Assembly (NCBI GenBank): GCA_035533375.1
Contig: DATLTV010000024.1
Location: 1-15,520 of the forward strand
Direction: 5' to 3'
Origin: DATLTV01 sp035533375
GTDB taxonomy: Bacteria; Patescibacteriota; Minisyncoccia; UBA6257; 2-01-FULL-56-20
DNA: 15,520 nucleotides
In this document: positions 1-6,468 of the stretch, one piece after another
How positions within the stretch are numbered: position 1 is the first letter of the stretch
How the letters are laid out: each line of letters begins with the position of its first letter
Notes under the pieces: model-generated
The model's input: only the letters and a program-made list of their open reading frames with translations
Database searches by the model: none
What the model was told of the DNA's origin: nothing
Made by a program: the position numbers and the translations under genes

Positions 1-263
<263 letters not shown>

Positions 264-295
264 TCCCAATGCTGATTTTCGAGAGTCTATTTAAG

Positions 296-337
296 AACTT
301 CATTTCAAGAACGAAAACCGTTCTTGAATATAGAGTT
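296..337 (+). other. Hairpin in 23S-5S spacer, likely rRNA processing stem
   Basis: TTCAAGAACG (304-313) and CGTTCTTGAA (319-328) form a perfect 10-bp stem around loop AAAAC. Flanking GAACT (297-301) and AGTTC (333-337) can extend it. Its position just after the 23S end fits a nuclease-processed stem. No T-run follows directly. Confidence 0.6.
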
Positions 338-347
338 CCGGATATGA

Positions 348-390
348 CGTTTTTGATGTTCCGATGAAATCAAAAACGGTTGTTTTTTTT
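348..390 (+). terminator. Terminator-like hairpin between 23S and 5S
   Basis: CGTTTTTGA (348-356) pairs perfectly with TCAAAAACG (370-378) and is followed by GTTG and eight T. On the plus strand this has the form of an intrinsic terminator, although it lies upstream of 5S. The stem is AT-rich, so termination may be partial, or it may serve rRNA processing. Confidence 0.5.
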
Positions 391-406
391 CGACAAAAAA
401 ATCTTT

Positions 407-524
407 AAGCGCCGGTGTTCTATTCAGATGTGCCCTACCTCTTCCCATTCCGAACAGAGAAGTAAAAGCATCTGAATCCGATGATACTTGCGCAAGCAGG
501 GAAAGTAGGATGTGCCGGCACTTA
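407..524 (+). rRNA. 5S ribosomal RNA
   Basis: About 118 nt. The terminal stem pairs TAAGCGCCGGTGT (406-418) with GTGCCGGCACTTA (512-524) through Watson-Crick and G-U pairs and one mismatch. The interior has the 5S hallmark CCCATTCCGAACAGAGAAG (about 446-464) and the GGGAAAGTAGGATG 3' arm (about 499-512). A T-rich stretch follows. There is no tRNA between 23S and 5S. Confidence 0.93.
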
Positions 525-547
525 AGGATTTTTTATTTTTAATATGA

Positions 548-623
548 CGATTTACCCGCCAAAGCTTCGCGAAGGCGGACATCTCCGCCCGAGGCGGATC
601 CTTCTTCGAAATCGCCGTTTTTT
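548..623 (+). terminator. Possible rRNA operon terminator
   Basis: CGATTT (548-553) pairs with AAATCG (609-614), which is followed by CCG and six T (618-623). Between them lie nested GC-rich inverted segments: CCGCC with GGCGG, and a CGAAGG arm with CCTTCTTCG. It is a plausible composite end of the rRNA transcript, although the outer closing stem is only 6 bp. Confidence 0.45.
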
Positions 624-658
624 CTTTGCTTGCTTTTTTGTCAAAAAAAACTGACGTG

Positions 659-1099
659 CTATTCCCAATCCTTCACTTTTCCCCGACCGGCTTTTTTCTC
701 GCCGGCCGTTTTCTTTTCCTCAAGCCGTTTCTCGCGCGACGAGCGGGGGACTTTGGTCGCAATCCGCTCCGCGGGCGGCGTGAGCGCTTCGTGCACGAAG
801 CGGTTCAACTTTAGGACGACGAGCGATTCGTTTTGGCCCTGTGATCGTTCGGATTGTTCGTAGAGCACGACTTCGCCCGCATCGTTTATGCGGTTCGCGA
901 GCGGAGCATAGGCAAAGACCATCTCTTTCTGCCTGCCGTTCAGCGTTTTCGATTCGCGCACGTTCCAGCGGAGCACGGCCTTCGTTTCCACCTTGTTTAC
1001 GTTCTGGCCGCCCTTGCCGCCGCTCCGCGCGTAGGCGATCTTGTATTCCGATTCGGGGATGACAACGTCCTTTTCCATGCTCGATGATTCGAAGCTCAT
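659..1099 (-). CDS. arfB: Peptidyl-tRNA hydrolase ArfB-like (RF-1 domain, stalled-ribosome rescue)
   Basis: A 146-aa protein of the class I release-factor catalytic domain, without the codon-recognition domains of RF1 and RF2. Residues 24-36 hold the GGQ loop (ARSGGKGGQNVNK; GGQ at 30-32), whose Gln helps hydrolyse peptidyl-tRNA in the peptidyl-transferase centre. The C-terminus (about 115-146) is Lys/Arg-rich, like the ArfB tail that lies in the empty mRNA channel of stalled ribosomes. Length matches the family (about 140 aa). I chose the ATG at 1099; the ATG at 1078 is an alternative. There is no Shine-Dalgarno, but a promoter-like -10 ends 6 nt upstream, so the mRNA is probably leaderless. 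The ORF remains open upstream as far as 1516, but that part overlaps the divergent gene and is not family-like. Confidence 0.88.
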   Translation of the reverse strand: MSFESSSMEKDVVIPESEYKIAYARSGGKGGQNVNKVETKAVLRWNVRESKTLNGRQKEMVFAYAPLANRINDAGEVVLYEQSERSQGQNESLVVLKLNRFVHEALTPPAERIATKVPRSSREKRLEEKKTAGEKKAGRGKVKDWE

Positions 1100-1105
1100 A
1101 TCGTC

Positions 1106-1134
1106 ATATTCTCTTATTTTTTGTAAATTGTAAA
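1106..1134 (-). promoter_or_regulatory. Promoter of arfB, overlapping the divergent promoter
   Basis: On the minus strand TTTACA (1134-1129), a 17-nt spacer, and GAATAT (1111-1106), with the arfB ATG beginning 7 nt after the -10. The expected start site falls on or next to the ATG. The -10 lacks the first consensus T. The -35 overlaps that of the plus-strand promoter by 5 bp. Confidence 0.5.
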
Positions 1135-1156
1135 TTGGAAATTGAAAACTTATAAT
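1128..1156 (+). promoter_or_regulatory. Sigma70-type promoter, leaderless gene at 1163
   Basis: TTGTAA (1128-1133), exactly 17 nt, then a perfect TATAAT (1151-1156). The ATG of the next gene is at 1163, where transcription should begin, so the transcript would have no 5' leader. Confidence 0.7.
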
Positions 1157-1162
1157 GAATCC

Positions 1163-1939
1163 ATGTCCACCCGACGCGCGAAACAGATGATCTACGGCGT
1201 TTTCTTTCTTATTATGTGGGGTGCGATTTTCGCCGGCGTGTATTATGCATTTGTGAAACCGGCGCCGTCGTGCTTCGATACTATCCAAAACCAGGGCGAG
1301 GCGGGCGTCGACTGCGGCGGTCCATGCGCACAGGTCTGCATCCCCGCCGGCATCCAGCCGATTACCCCGATCCAGCACGAGGCGGTGCATGTGTTCCAAA
1401 CCGATTCGTCGCACGCGACGTTCCTCGCGCACATCGTGAATCCGAACGCCGGCTACGCGACGCGCGATTTCACGTATCATCTTGCGGTGCATGACAGTAC
1501 CGGCGCGCTTGCGCAATCGCTTTCGGGGACGTCCTTCATTTACGGCAGTGAAGTGAAATATGTCCTTTTGCCGAATGTTTCGCTGTCGCAGGGGGGTATC
1601 GGCGGCAAGATCGATCTTACCGTGGACCAGCCGGCGTGGATCCCTGCGAGCGCTTTCCCCGGACCGCCGCGGTTCACGATTTCCGGCAAAAACACGGTCG
1701 CGTCGGCTGGCGCAATCACCGTAAGCGGCGAGATCGCGAACAACGATACCGTCGTGTTTCCCGCGGTTACCATCGTCGCCGTGCTCTTGAACCGGCTGGG
1801 GCAGCCGGCCGGCGTCTCGCAGACGGAGATCGAGAATCTCGCTCCGAACCAGAGCGCTCCTTTTTCCGTGATCTATCCGTCGCTCGCAAATCTGGATCTC
1901 CAGGCAACGCAGGTGTACGCCTACGCCGAGCGACCGTGA
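1163..1939 (+). CDS. Membrane-anchored extracellular protein with CPR-type GxDCGGxC motif
   Basis: 258 aa, function unknown. Residues 1-8 are basic, 9-31 form one hydrophobic segment (IYGVFFLIMWGAIFAGVYY), and the rest is probably outside the cell. Just after the membrane segment comes CFDTIQNQGEAGVDCGGPC (about 37-55), a Cys-rich motif recurrent, to my knowledge, in membrane proteins of Patescibacteria. The C-terminal part (about 180-258) resembles a small beta-sandwich of the FxLYD kind: GEIANNDTVVFPAVTIVAVL, a turn, then LAPNQSAPFSVIYP. The ATG at 1163 sits one step after a consensus promoter; a TTG at 1142 would lie upstream of the -10 and is unlikely. A substrate or partner cannot be named. 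Confidence 0.8.
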   Translation: MSTRRAKQMIYGVFFLIMWGAIFAGVYYAFVKPAPSCFDTIQNQGEAGVDCGGPCAQVCIPAGIQPITPIQHEAVHVFQTDSSHATFLAHIVNPNAGYATRDFTYHLAVHDSTGALAQSLSGTSFIYGSEVKYVLLPNVSLSQGGIGGKIDLTVDQPAWIPASAFPGPPRFTISGKNTVASAGAITVSGEIANNDTVVFPAVTIVAVLLNRLGQPAGVSQTEIENLAPNQSAPFSVIYPSLANLDLQATQVYAYAERP

Positions 1940-1972
1940 GGATTTCTTGATGCGCGAAGAAATATAAAAAAA

Positions 1973-2003
1973 TCCCGCACGGCGAATGTGTTTGCGTGCG
2001 GGA
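1973..2003 (-). terminator. Intrinsic terminator of the small membrane-protein gene
   Basis: Read on the minus strand: TCCCGCAC (2003-1996), loop, GTGCGGGA (1980-1973), then a run of T (complement of the A-run at 1966-1972). A perfect 8-bp GC-rich stem followed by T7 is a strong intrinsic terminator, 25 bp past the stop codon at 2028. On the plus strand there is no T-run, so it would not stop the 1163-1939 transcript as efficiently. Confidence 0.75.
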
Positions 2004-2006
2004 CGG

Positions 2007-2026
2007 TATCGTTGAGATGGGTTCTG
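2007..2026 (+). repeat. Solo copy of the TTGAGATGGGTTCT element end
   Basis: GGTATCGTTGAGATGGGTTCT (2006-2026, written here as GGTATCG plus TTGAGATGGGTTCT) matches the right end of the element at 2303-2540 and of the copy at 7829-7935. It overlaps the 3' end of the minus-strand small gene. Confidence 0.7.
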
Positions 2027-2027
2027 T

Positions 2028-2198
2028 CTAGTCCATTCGCATATTCAAACTCATATTCTTCCTTGCGATCCGCATCGCGAAGATCCGTTCAAGAACGAGC
2101 GAGAGAAGGTGGAACGCGAAATACATCGTTATGCTCGCAAGCGCGAGCACGATACATTTCAGAAGGAAGTGGAGCAGAAAAAAAGCAATGGCTGCCAT
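2028..2198 (-). CDS. Small hydrophobic membrane protein, unknown function
   Basis: 56 aa. Starting MAAIAFFLLHFLLK, the chain is hydrophobic from residue 2 to about 38, enough for one long or two short membrane segments, and ends basic (RIARKNMSLNMRMD). Gene status rests on context: a GGAGG Shine-Dalgarno lies 11 nt before the ATG (CCTCC at 2210-2214), a TTGAGA-N17-TATTGT promoter lies further upstream, and a strong intrinsic terminator follows the stop. A longer reading from 2291 is possible but ignores the Shine-Dalgarno. I do not recognise a family. Confidence 0.6.
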   Translation of the reverse strand: MAAIAFFLLHFLLKCIVLALASITMYFAFHLLSLVLERIFAMRIARKNMSLNMRMD

Positions 2199-2287
2199 AG
2201 GTGCGATATCCTCCGTTGATTTGCCGATGGCCGAATGTGCTTTCCCAATCATCCGTCTTCCGGGATGAAAAAACCGTGAAAAGTAGC

Positions 2288-2316
2288 ACAATATCGTTTT
2301 TCAGAACCCATCTCAA
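2288..2316 (-). promoter_or_regulatory. Promoter whose -35 lies in the repeat end, reading into the small gene
   Basis: On the minus strand TTGAGA (2316-2311), 17 nt, TATTGT (2293-2288). The -35 belongs to the conserved terminal repeat of the 2303-2540 element, and the -10 lies just outside it. Expected start about 2281, giving a leader of about 83 nt that contains the GGAGG. Confidence 0.5.
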
Positions 2317-2540
2317 AAATACCGCGCAGCCGCGTTTCAAGCTCTTTTCCCGATCCCGTACATTCGTGCTGCTGCACTCAGTATCTCGTCGCCTTCGCTC
2401 CTCGGCTGAACTCAGTATTTCCTCGCTCTTCGCTCGGTCGCTTCGGGCTCGAAGTACCACAAGGTACATCGTGACCCTTGCTTCGCGGCCTCGCGCATGT
2501 TTGCCGATATCGCGGCCCGTGGTATTTTGAGATGGGTTCT
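2303..2540. repeat. 238-bp non-coding element with 20-21-bp terminal inverted repeats
   Basis: The left end AGAACCCATCTCAAAAATACC (2303-2323; 21 nt, AGAACCCATCTC plus AAAAATACC) is the reverse complement of the right end GGTATTTTGAGATGGGTTCT (2521-2540) apart from one missing T. No convincing coding frame lies inside. It contains near-repeats (ACTCAGTATCTCGTCGCCTTC and ACTCAGTATTTCCTCGCTCTTC, described in halves) and a right half shared with 7829-7935. It looks like a MITE-like dispersed element filling most of the 371-bp gap before rodA. No transposase is nearby. Confidence 0.65.
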
Positions 2541-2542
2541 AG
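2438..2542 (+). repeat. Dispersed repeat, copy A
   Basis: This 105-bp segment aligns along its whole length with 7829-7935. Shared blocks include CTCGAAGT, CCACAAGGTACATC, CCCTTGCTTCG, CCTCGCG, GCCGATAT, GCGGCCC and the end TTGAGATGGGTTCTAG. It forms the right part of the 2303-2540 element. Confidence 0.8.
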
Positions 2543-2569
2543 TATTCTAATTCCCGAGATCCACTGCAT

Positions 2570-3619
2570 ATGCTTTCTCTTTTTATCCCGGTAGGAATTA
2601 TTATCGCTGCAAGCCTTATTACCCTTGCGAGCATATCGCTCAATCTATTTTTTTTGCAGCTTCTTTGGGTCGTCGTGGGCGCAGGCATCATCGTTTTTTT
2701 CCTCTTTTTCGATTGGCGCGCGCTTTTGAATTATCGGTGGTTTATCACGGGGCTGTATGTGCTCGTGATCCTGCTCCTCGTTTTCGTGTACGTGGAAGGG
2801 CCGACCGTGCGGAACATCAAAAGCTGGATTGTCGTGGGGCCGTTCAATTTCCAGCCGGTCGAACTTATGAAAATCGCGCTCATCCTCGTCTATGCGAGCT
2901 ATTTCAGCCGGCGTCATCTTTCAATCGCGCGCTGGAAGACGATCGGCTCGTCGTTTTTCCTTTTTCTCGTCCCCGCAATCCTCACGATCATCGAACCGGA
3001 TTTCGGCGCGGCGCTCATCTTCTTCGGCATCTGGTTCGGATTCGTGCTCCTTTCCGGTTTGCCGCCGCGGCGCATCGCGGCGACGGTCTTGATCCTCGCG
3101 CTCGTCGGCGTGTTCGCGTGGTTTTACGTATTGAGGGATTATCATCGCGCGCGCATCATCGGGTTTTTCGATCCCCAGGCGCAATCGCTCGGCGTGAATT
3201 ACAGCGTGACGCAATCGAAGATCGCCGTGGGTTCGGCGGGATTCTGGGGCAAGGGATACGGCGGCGGCACGGAAACGCAGCTCGGATTCCTTACCGTGCC
3301 CGAGAGCGATTTTGTCTTCGCCGCGTTCATCGAGCAATGGGGAATGTTCGGCGGGCTCGTCGTCATCGGCGGCTTTTTGTATCTTATCTACGCGATCCTC
3401 GCAATCGGCGCGCGAGCGGAACGGAATTTCGAGATGTTCGTCTGTATCGGCACGGTCATCGTGTTCGGCATGCAGTTTTTTCTGAACGCCGGTTCGGAGC
3501 TCGGGCTTCTGCCCGTGATCGGCGTCACGTTTCCGTTCCTTTCCTACGGCGGATCAAGTATGGCCGCAAACTTTTTCCTGATCGGCGTCGTGAACGCCAT
3601 CCGGAAGGGGCAGAAATAA
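2570..3619 (+). CDS. rodA: Rod-shape-determining SEDS peptidoglycan glycosyltransferase
   Basis: 349 aa, the usual size for RodA/FtsW/SpoVE (SEDS) proteins, with about ten hydrophobic segments. Family blocks in order: FQPVELMKIALIL (about 94-106), EPDFGAALI (about 143-151), the long conserved stretch QSKIAVGSAGFWGKGYG (about 215-231) with GTETQLGFLTVPESDFVFA (about 234-252), and LPVIGVTFPFLSYGGSS near 317-333. The Asp in ESDFVF corresponds to the putative catalytic Asp of SEDS polymerases. It polymerises glycan strands from lipid II at the outer membrane face, with a class B PBP partner not present here. RodA is preferred to FtsW because of the adjacent mltG, but the two are hard to separate. 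No Shine-Dalgarno and no clear promoter is visible before the ATG. Confidence 0.88.
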   Translation: MLSLFIPVGIIIAASLITLASISLNLFFLQLLWVVVGAGIIVFFLFFDWRALLNYRWFITGLYVLVILLLVFVYVEGPTVRNIKSWIVVGPFNFQPVELMKIALILVYASYFSRRHLSIARWKTIGSSFFLFLVPAILTIIEPDFGAALIFFGIWFGFVLLSGLPPRRIAATVLILALVGVFAWFYVLRDYHRARIIGFFDPQAQSLGVNYSVTQSKIAVGSAGFWGKGYGGGTETQLGFLTVPESDFVFAAFIEQWGMFGGLVVIGGFLYLIYAILAIGARAERNFEMFVCIGTVIVFGMQFFLNAGSELGLLPVIGVTFPFLSYGGSSMAANFFLIGVVNAIRKGQK

Positions 3620-3732
3620 AATCCGAAATCCGAATATCGAAATCTGAAACAATATCGAATATCGAAGTTTCGAAAATTTGAAAAATCAGATTTTTGATTT
3701 GTTTCGATTTTCGATATTCGGATTTCGGATTT
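3619..3732. repeat. Perfect 24-bp inverted repeat, rodA-mltG spacer
   Basis: The arms 3619-3642 and 3709-3732 are exact reverse complements. They are built from iterated AAATCCG and TATCGAAA motifs. The interior continues to pair imperfectly (CTGAAACAA with TTGATTTGTTTCGAT) down to AAAAATC and GATTTTT. The left arm begins right after the rodA stop. The structure could form in either transcript; there is no long T-run, so it is not a typical terminator. Degenerate TTCGGATTTCGGATT-type repeats are, in my recollection, frequent between genes in CPR genomes. Confidence 0.85.
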
Positions 3733-3767
3733 AGCCGGTTTGGCGGGAGAAAAAATGCTGGTTCGTG

Positions 3768-3773
3768 TACAAT
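3768..3773 (+). promoter_or_regulatory. -10 element for mltG, probable leaderless start
   Basis: TACAAT ends 8 nt before the first base of the mltG ATG at 3781, so the predicted start site is at the initiation codon. No good -35 is seen at the correct distance. Confidence 0.45.
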
Positions 3774-3780
3774 ATAGTGC

Positions 3781-4809
3781 ATGGAAGAACTTCAACCACC
3801 CATTGGGAAAAAGCGGCTGGCCGCCTGGATGCGGACCTGGTCCGCCGGGAAGCGCGCGGCGGCGTTTGTCGCAATAGTTGTGTTTCTTGTTGCAGTGCTT
3901 TCGTTTGCGCTTGAGCTCGGGGCTGCGGGTCCGTTGTCTTCGCCCGCGATTCCGTTCACGGTCGCGCCGGGGGACGGTTTCAGAAAAACGGTGGATCGGC
4001 TCGAATCCGATCATTTAATCCGTTCGCATATGGCATTCGAAGCGCTCGCGTTCGTGAGCGGCGCGGCGGCGAAGTTCAAGCCGGGGACGTACGAACTCTC
4101 TCCCGGCATGACGGGCATCTCGATACTCAAAGAGCTCACGAACGGTTCGCAGAGGATAGCCGTCGTGAGGATCCCCGACGGCGCTTCGGTGTATGAAGTC
4201 GATGCGCTTCTTTCGGAAGCGGCGGTAATTTCGCCGGGGAGCCTTGTCGCCTGGAACGCATCGTCCTCGATCGAGGGCAGGCTTTACCCGGACACCTATC
4301 AGTTTTTCGCGGATTCGGACATGGACGGCGTGGTCGCGAAGCTTGAGGAAAATTTCGCGGCAAAGACGGCGTCGTCTTCGGCAGATTTCTCGTCCGCCGC
4401 CGGCGAAAAAGAGCTGATCCTCGCCTCGATCGTGGAAAAAGAAGTGCCCGGCATCGCGGACCGGGAACTCGTCGCCGGCATTCTCGAGAAGCGCCTCGCG
4501 GCGGGAATGCCGCTCGATGTCGACGCCACGGTTTGCTACGCGAAAGCAATCGCAAGTTTTCCGGCGGCCGTTTCCTGCGCCACGCTCAGCGCCGCCGATT
4601 TCAAGATCGATTCCCCCTATAATACCTATCTCCACAAAGGCCTGCCGCCCGGTCCGATCGGCAGTCCCGAAATGGGCGCGATTGCGGCGGTGGAAAACCC
4701 GCAACGCTCGCCGTATTGGTTTTATCTCTCCGATCCCGCGACCGGCAAAACCATCTACGCAAAAACGCTTGAGGAGCAGAATGCGAACCAGGCGAAGTAT
4801 CTTCGGTAA
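3781..4809 (+). CDS. mltG: Endolytic murein transglycosylase MltG (YceG-like)
   Basis: 342 aa, typical for the family. A basic N-terminus precedes one membrane segment (about 26-46), so the catalytic part lies outside the membrane. A LysM-like region (about 60-130, VAPGDGFRKTVDRLE and FKPGTYELSPGM) is followed by the YceG domain: EGRLYPDTYQF (about 161-171), the catalytic Glu219 in LASIVEKE, DVDATVCYA (about 246-254), and SPYNTYLHKGLPPGPIGSP (about 279-297). MltG cleaves nascent glycan strands and is thought to end their synthesis, fitting the gene next to rodA. The ATG at 3781 matches the family length and has a -10 at leaderless distance; there is no Shine-Dalgarno. Confidence 0.92.
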   Translation: MEELQPPIGKKRLAAWMRTWSAGKRAAAFVAIVVFLVAVLSFALELGAAGPLSSPAIPFTVAPGDGFRKTVDRLESDHLIRSHMAFEALAFVSGAAAKFKPGTYELSPGMTGISILKELTNGSQRIAVVRIPDGASVYEVDALLSEAAVISPGSLVAWNASSSIEGRLYPDTYQFFADSDMDGVVAKLEENFAAKTASSSADFSSAAGEKELILASIVEKEVPGIADRELVAGILEKRLAAGMPLDVDATVCYAKAIASFPAAVSCATLSAADFKIDSPYNTYLHKGLPPGPIGSPEMGAIAAVENPQRSPYWFYLSDPATGKTIYAKTLEEQNANQAKYLR

Positions 4810-4851
4810 GCATTTATCGACGGCAAATAAGCATGCGAGCCGTGATTTTCC

Positions 4852-4880
4852 TTGTAAAAATCGAGTATTTCTGATATTAT
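4852..4880 (+). promoter_or_regulatory. Sigma70-type promoter of infB with extended -10
   Basis: TTGTAA (4852-4857), 17 nt, TATTAT (4875-4880), with TGA immediately before the -10 (extended -10). The infB ATG is at 4889, where transcription is expected to start, so infB appears leaderless. The same -35 hexamer is used at 1128. Confidence 0.7.
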
Positions 4881-4888
4881 TTGAGCAC

Positions 4889-6352
4889 ATGGCCAAGCAC
4901 TTGAAAGCAAACAACGCAATAACCGCAAGCGGCATGAAGCCGCGCCCGCCGGTCGTCGTGATCATGGGACACGTGGATCACGGGAAAACCACGCTACTCG
5001 ATCATATCCGCAAAGCGAACGTCGCCGCTCGCGAAGCGGGCGGCATTACGCAGGCCGTGGGCGCGTATGAGATTATCCATAATACCCGCAAAATCACGTT
5101 CATCGACACGCCCGGACACGAGGCGTTTTCGAAGATGCGCTCGCGCGGCGCGGAAGTCGCCGATCTCGCGGTGCTCGTTGTTGCCGCCGACGAAGGCGTG
5201 AAGCCGCAGACGAAAGAAGCGATCGACATTTTGCTCGCGGCGAAGACGCCGTTCATCGCGGCGATAAACAAGATCGACCGGACGGGCGGGAACATCGACA
5301 AGGCGAAGAACGACCTCGCAACCGCGGGCGTGTTCCTCGAAGGCTACGGCGGCCAGGTGAGCTTTCACGGCATTTCCGCGAAAACGGGGGAAGGCGTGAA
5401 TGAGCTTCTTGATCTCATCATTCTCGCTGCGGACCTGGAAGGCCTGACGTTCGATCCTGCGGCGCCGGCGTCGGGATATATCCTCGAGTCGAGCCACGAT
5501 TCGCGGCGCGGCGGCGAGGCGAGCGTGATCGTAAAAAACGGCACATTGCGGCGCGGCGCGAATATCTACACGAAAACCGCGAGCGGCAAAGTGAAAATAC
5601 TCGAAAATTTTTTGGGCAAAACCGTAAACGAGCTTGAGCCGTCCGCTCCGGCACTCATCATGGGATTCGAAGGATTGCCGCAGGTGGGCGAGGAGTTTTC
5701 CACGGAACCTATTGTGCGGGCCGAAGCGAAAAAATCCGCGGCGAAGCCCGTTCTTAAAAAATCGGACAGGGTGTTGCACCTGATCCTCAAAGCTTCGGAC
5801 GCCGGATCGCTCGAAGCGCTTTCGGCCGTGCTCAAAGCCGTGGATCGCGGCGACAAAGAGCTGCGGGTGCTCGAGGAATCCGTTGGCGACGTGACGGACG
5901 GCGACTTGAACAACGCGATCGCGATGAATTCGCATATCATCGGCTTCAAGGTAAAAGTGCAAAAAGGCGCGCGGAATCTGGCCGAGGCCCACGGCGTGAA
6001 AATCGTGACCTCCGAGATTATCTACGACCTCGTAAAAGCCGTCGAGGAGTTCTTCAAGACGGTCGGTCAGCCGCCGGCAATGGGCGAGCTTGAGGTGCTT
6101 GCCGTGTTCAACCAGAAAAAAATGTCGGAGCAGCTCGTCGGCGGCCGCGTGACGCTCGGCAACTTCAGGACGAAAGCGAGTTTCGAGATCGTGCATGCGG
6201 GCCAAACGACGGTCGCGGGGCACGGCAAAGTGCTGGGGCTTCGCGAAAAGAAAAACGAGATCAACTCCGCCGACCTTGGCCATGAGATCGGCGTACTTCT
6301 GAACTCTTCGGTCGCTATGCAGGTGGGGGATAAACTAATCATAAGGAAATAG
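4889..6352 (+). CDS. infB: Translation initiation factor IF-2, short form
   Basis: 487 aa: a translational GTPase that brings initiator tRNA to the 30S subunit and promotes subunit joining. G motifs: G1 GHVDHGKTT (27-35), G2 GGITQAVGAYEI (about 50-61), G3 DTPGHE (73-78), G4 NKID (127-130), G5 SAKTGEGV (about 164-171). Domain II follows, then the IF-2-specific domain III (GSLEALSAVLKAV and NSHIIGFKVKV) and a C-terminal domain (GNFRTKASFEIVHAG). Only about 20 residues precede the G domain, whereas E. coli IF-2 has nearly 400, so the N-terminal IF2_N regions are absent. The frame stays open upstream into mltG, but an in-frame ATG placed at an exact promoter spacing decides for 4889. Confidence 0.95.
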   Translation: MAKHLKANNAITASGMKPRPPVVVIMGHVDHGKTTLLDHIRKANVAAREAGGITQAVGAYEIIHNTRKITFIDTPGHEAFSKMRSRGAEVADLAVLVVAADEGVKPQTKEAIDILLAAKTPFIAAINKIDRTGGNIDKAKNDLATAGVFLEGYGGQVSFHGISAKTGEGVNELLDLIILAADLEGLTFDPAAPASGYILESSHDSRRGGEASVIVKNGTLRRGANIYTKTASGKVKILENFLGKTVNELEPSAPALIMGFEGLPQVGEEFSTEPIVRAEAKKSAAKPVLKKSDRVLHLILKASDAGSLEALSAVLKAVDRGDKELRVLEESVGDVTDGDLNNAIAMNSHIIGFKVKVQKGARNLAEAHGVKIVTSEIIYDLVKAVEEFFKTVGQPPAMGELEVLAVFNQKKMSEQLVGGRVTLGNFRTKASFEIVHAGQTTVAGHGKVLGLREKKNEINSADLGHEIGVLLNSSVAMQVGDKLIIRK

Positions 6353-6356
6353 CTCC

Positions 6357-6467
6357 ATAGCTCGTAAGCGCCGAATCGCACGCGATAGCGATTCGTCTGC
6401 TAAGCCCGCTAAGCCACCCGTCGTTGATTGGCTTACGAGCTTACGAGCTTACGAGCTTACGAGCTAT
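6357..6467. repeat. Intercistronic inverted-repeat element, copy 1 (infB-rbfA)
   Basis: The left arm ATAGCTCGTAAGC (6357-6369) is the exact reverse complement of GCTTACGAGCTAT (6455-6467). After the left arm comes a small hairpin, CGAATCG (6372-6378) with CGATTCG (6389-6395). The right part is four tandem GCTTACGA units (6431-6462) and the tail GCTAT directly before CATG of rbfA. The layout is the same as in the copies before pilB and pilC. Confidence 0.85.
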
Positions 6468-6468
6468 C

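Noticed and set aside
2201..2530. 109-aa plus-strand ORF and 126-aa minus-strand ORF around 2089-2469
   Set aside because: Ser/Arg-rich low-complexity frames crossing the inverted-repeat element, with no ribosome-binding site and no protein-like pattern.
4517..4888. N-terminal extension of IF-2
   Set aside because: The frame overlaps mltG in another phase, is Arg/Pro-rich, and crosses the infB promoter; it does not resemble IF2_N domains.
4994..6283. 429-aa minus-strand ORF opposite infB
   Set aside because: Arg/His-rich shadow frame typical of GC-rich codon use; infB on the plus strand has every GTPase motif.
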